Shown here: one piece after another, positions 12,635-13,061 of the stretch
Layout of the letters: every line of letters starts with the position of its first letter
Numbering within the stretch: position 1 is the first letter of the stretch
Assembly (NCBI GenBank): GCA_049241565.1
Contig: JBMLQL010000033.1
Location: forward strand, 1-13,061
Source of the DNA: DZBG01 sp049241565
GTDB lineage: Bacteria > Bdellovibrionota > Bacteriovoracia > Bacteriovoracales > Bacteriovoracaceae
DNA: 13,061 nt
Direction: 5' to 3'
Notes under the pieces: model-generated
Told to the model about the DNA's origin: nothing
The model's input: only the letters and a program-made list of their open reading frames with translations
The model's database searches: none
Program-made: the position numbers and the translations under genes

Positions 12635-13061
12635 TATTTAAGCCATTCGTAGAGATGGTAATGTTCACCACTCATCCCTAATTTTTCATAAACCTGCTGT
12701 GCTTTTTGATTCGACTTATCCACATACAGACGGAGTCCACGAAGATCATTATCTGGTGAATTCACCATATCGACAAGATTCTGATAAAGCATTTTAAAAA
12801 CACCCTTGGATCTATACTCAGGAAGAACATAGACGGAGTGAATCCATAGGACAGTGCCATTGCGCCAATCACTCCACTCTGGAATAGTGAGAAGACATCC
12901 AACGACAGTGCCGTTATCTTCGGCCACAAAATATTTCCCTTTCTCAGGGAAATCAAAAACCGCCTGAACACCCTTATTTACAGTATGGGGATCAAGCTTA
13001 AGGTTTTCAGTTTCAAGGGCCATGCGAACTTGATAGTCAGCAATAATATCGGCATCAAAAA
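12634..13061 (-). CDS. GNAT-family N-acetyltransferase, partial (N terminus off the right edge)
   Basis: The frame is open to the window edge: 141 codons are visible, and an ATG at 13023 is internal because the upstream codons read FDADIIADYQVR and continue into MALETENLKLD, a conserved segment of the family. The acetyl-CoA loop is YRSKGVF and lies after VLWIHSVYVLPE. EWSDWRNG and the C-terminal RLYVDKSNQKAQQVYEKLGM with HYHLYEW complete the GNAT pattern. These cytoplasmic enzymes transfer an acetyl group from acetyl-CoA to an amine of a small molecule or protein; the acceptor is unknown. The stop overlaps the start of the 102-residue gene by one base. Only about 12 residues of the N-terminal extension are seen. 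Confidence 0.9.
   Translation of the reverse strand, partial: FDADIIADYQVRMALETENLKLDPHTVNKGVQAVFDFPEKGKYFVAEDNGTVVGCLLTIPEWSDWRNGTVLWIHSVYVLPEYRSKGVFKMLYQNLVDMVNSPDNDLRGLRLYVDKSNQKAQQVYEKLGMSGEHYHLYEWLK

Noticed and set aside
12634..13023. Acetyltransferase as a complete 129-residue gene starting at 13023
   Set aside because: The frame continues to the window edge with family-like residues (ADYQVRMALETE), so the ATG at 13023 is internal and the gene is partial.

Overview
This A+T-rich window looks like chromosomal DNA from a Gram-negative bacterium. The mix of genes, the many small secreted proteins of unknown function and a strong preference for the word GGCC remind me of the Bdellovibrionota, especially the Bacteriovorax/Peredibacter side. 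That assignment is inference only. A run of 100 N at 7808-7907 shows that this is a draft scaffold, so order across that point is soft. No tRNA, rRNA, CRISPR array, transposase or phage gene was seen, and no stretch over 300 bases lacks a gene.

Left part (1-1415). A minus-strand operon holds a secreted retropepsin-like protease of the so-called ATP-dependent zinc protease family. One base later comes a UUP1-type inactive-transglutaminase/7TM protein that runs off the left edge. Divergent from it is an overlooked 52-residue membrane protein behind a sigma-28-like promoter.

Minus-strand cassette (1416-5680). A PuuB/OrdL-like FAD amine oxidase, an oligopeptide-type ABC solute-binding protein with no permease nearby, and a class 3 aldehyde dehydrogenase are tightly coupled. 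They suggest uptake and oxidation of an amine through an aldehyde to an acid. An 80-residue protein with its own sigma-28-like -10 element follows at 5738-5980.

Plus-strand block (6107-10545). A wax-synthase/MBOAT-like acyltransferase overlaps a small membrane-anchored protein, followed by the transcript-cleavage factor GreB and two secreted proteins, the first cut by the gap. Next come a radical SAM/SPASM enzyme whose start codon abuts a hairpin, then lexA with a striking operator: two copies of a TACGG-N6-TACGG direct repeat laid over the promoter. A 67-residue protein and a strong terminator end the block.

Right part (10605-13061). A DUF5522-type cysteine-rich protein diverges across 12 bases from a secreted protein. 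A Blc-type lipocalin lipoprotein follows. Its 3' end overlaps a convergent cysteine-rich protein, which is coupled to a GNAT acetyltransferase running off the right edge.

A recurring theme is a near-consensus -10 box ending 5-6 bases before the ATG with no Shine-Dalgarno sequence. This is seen at four genes (5680, 6107, 11007, 11827) and suggests common leaderless transcription in this organism.
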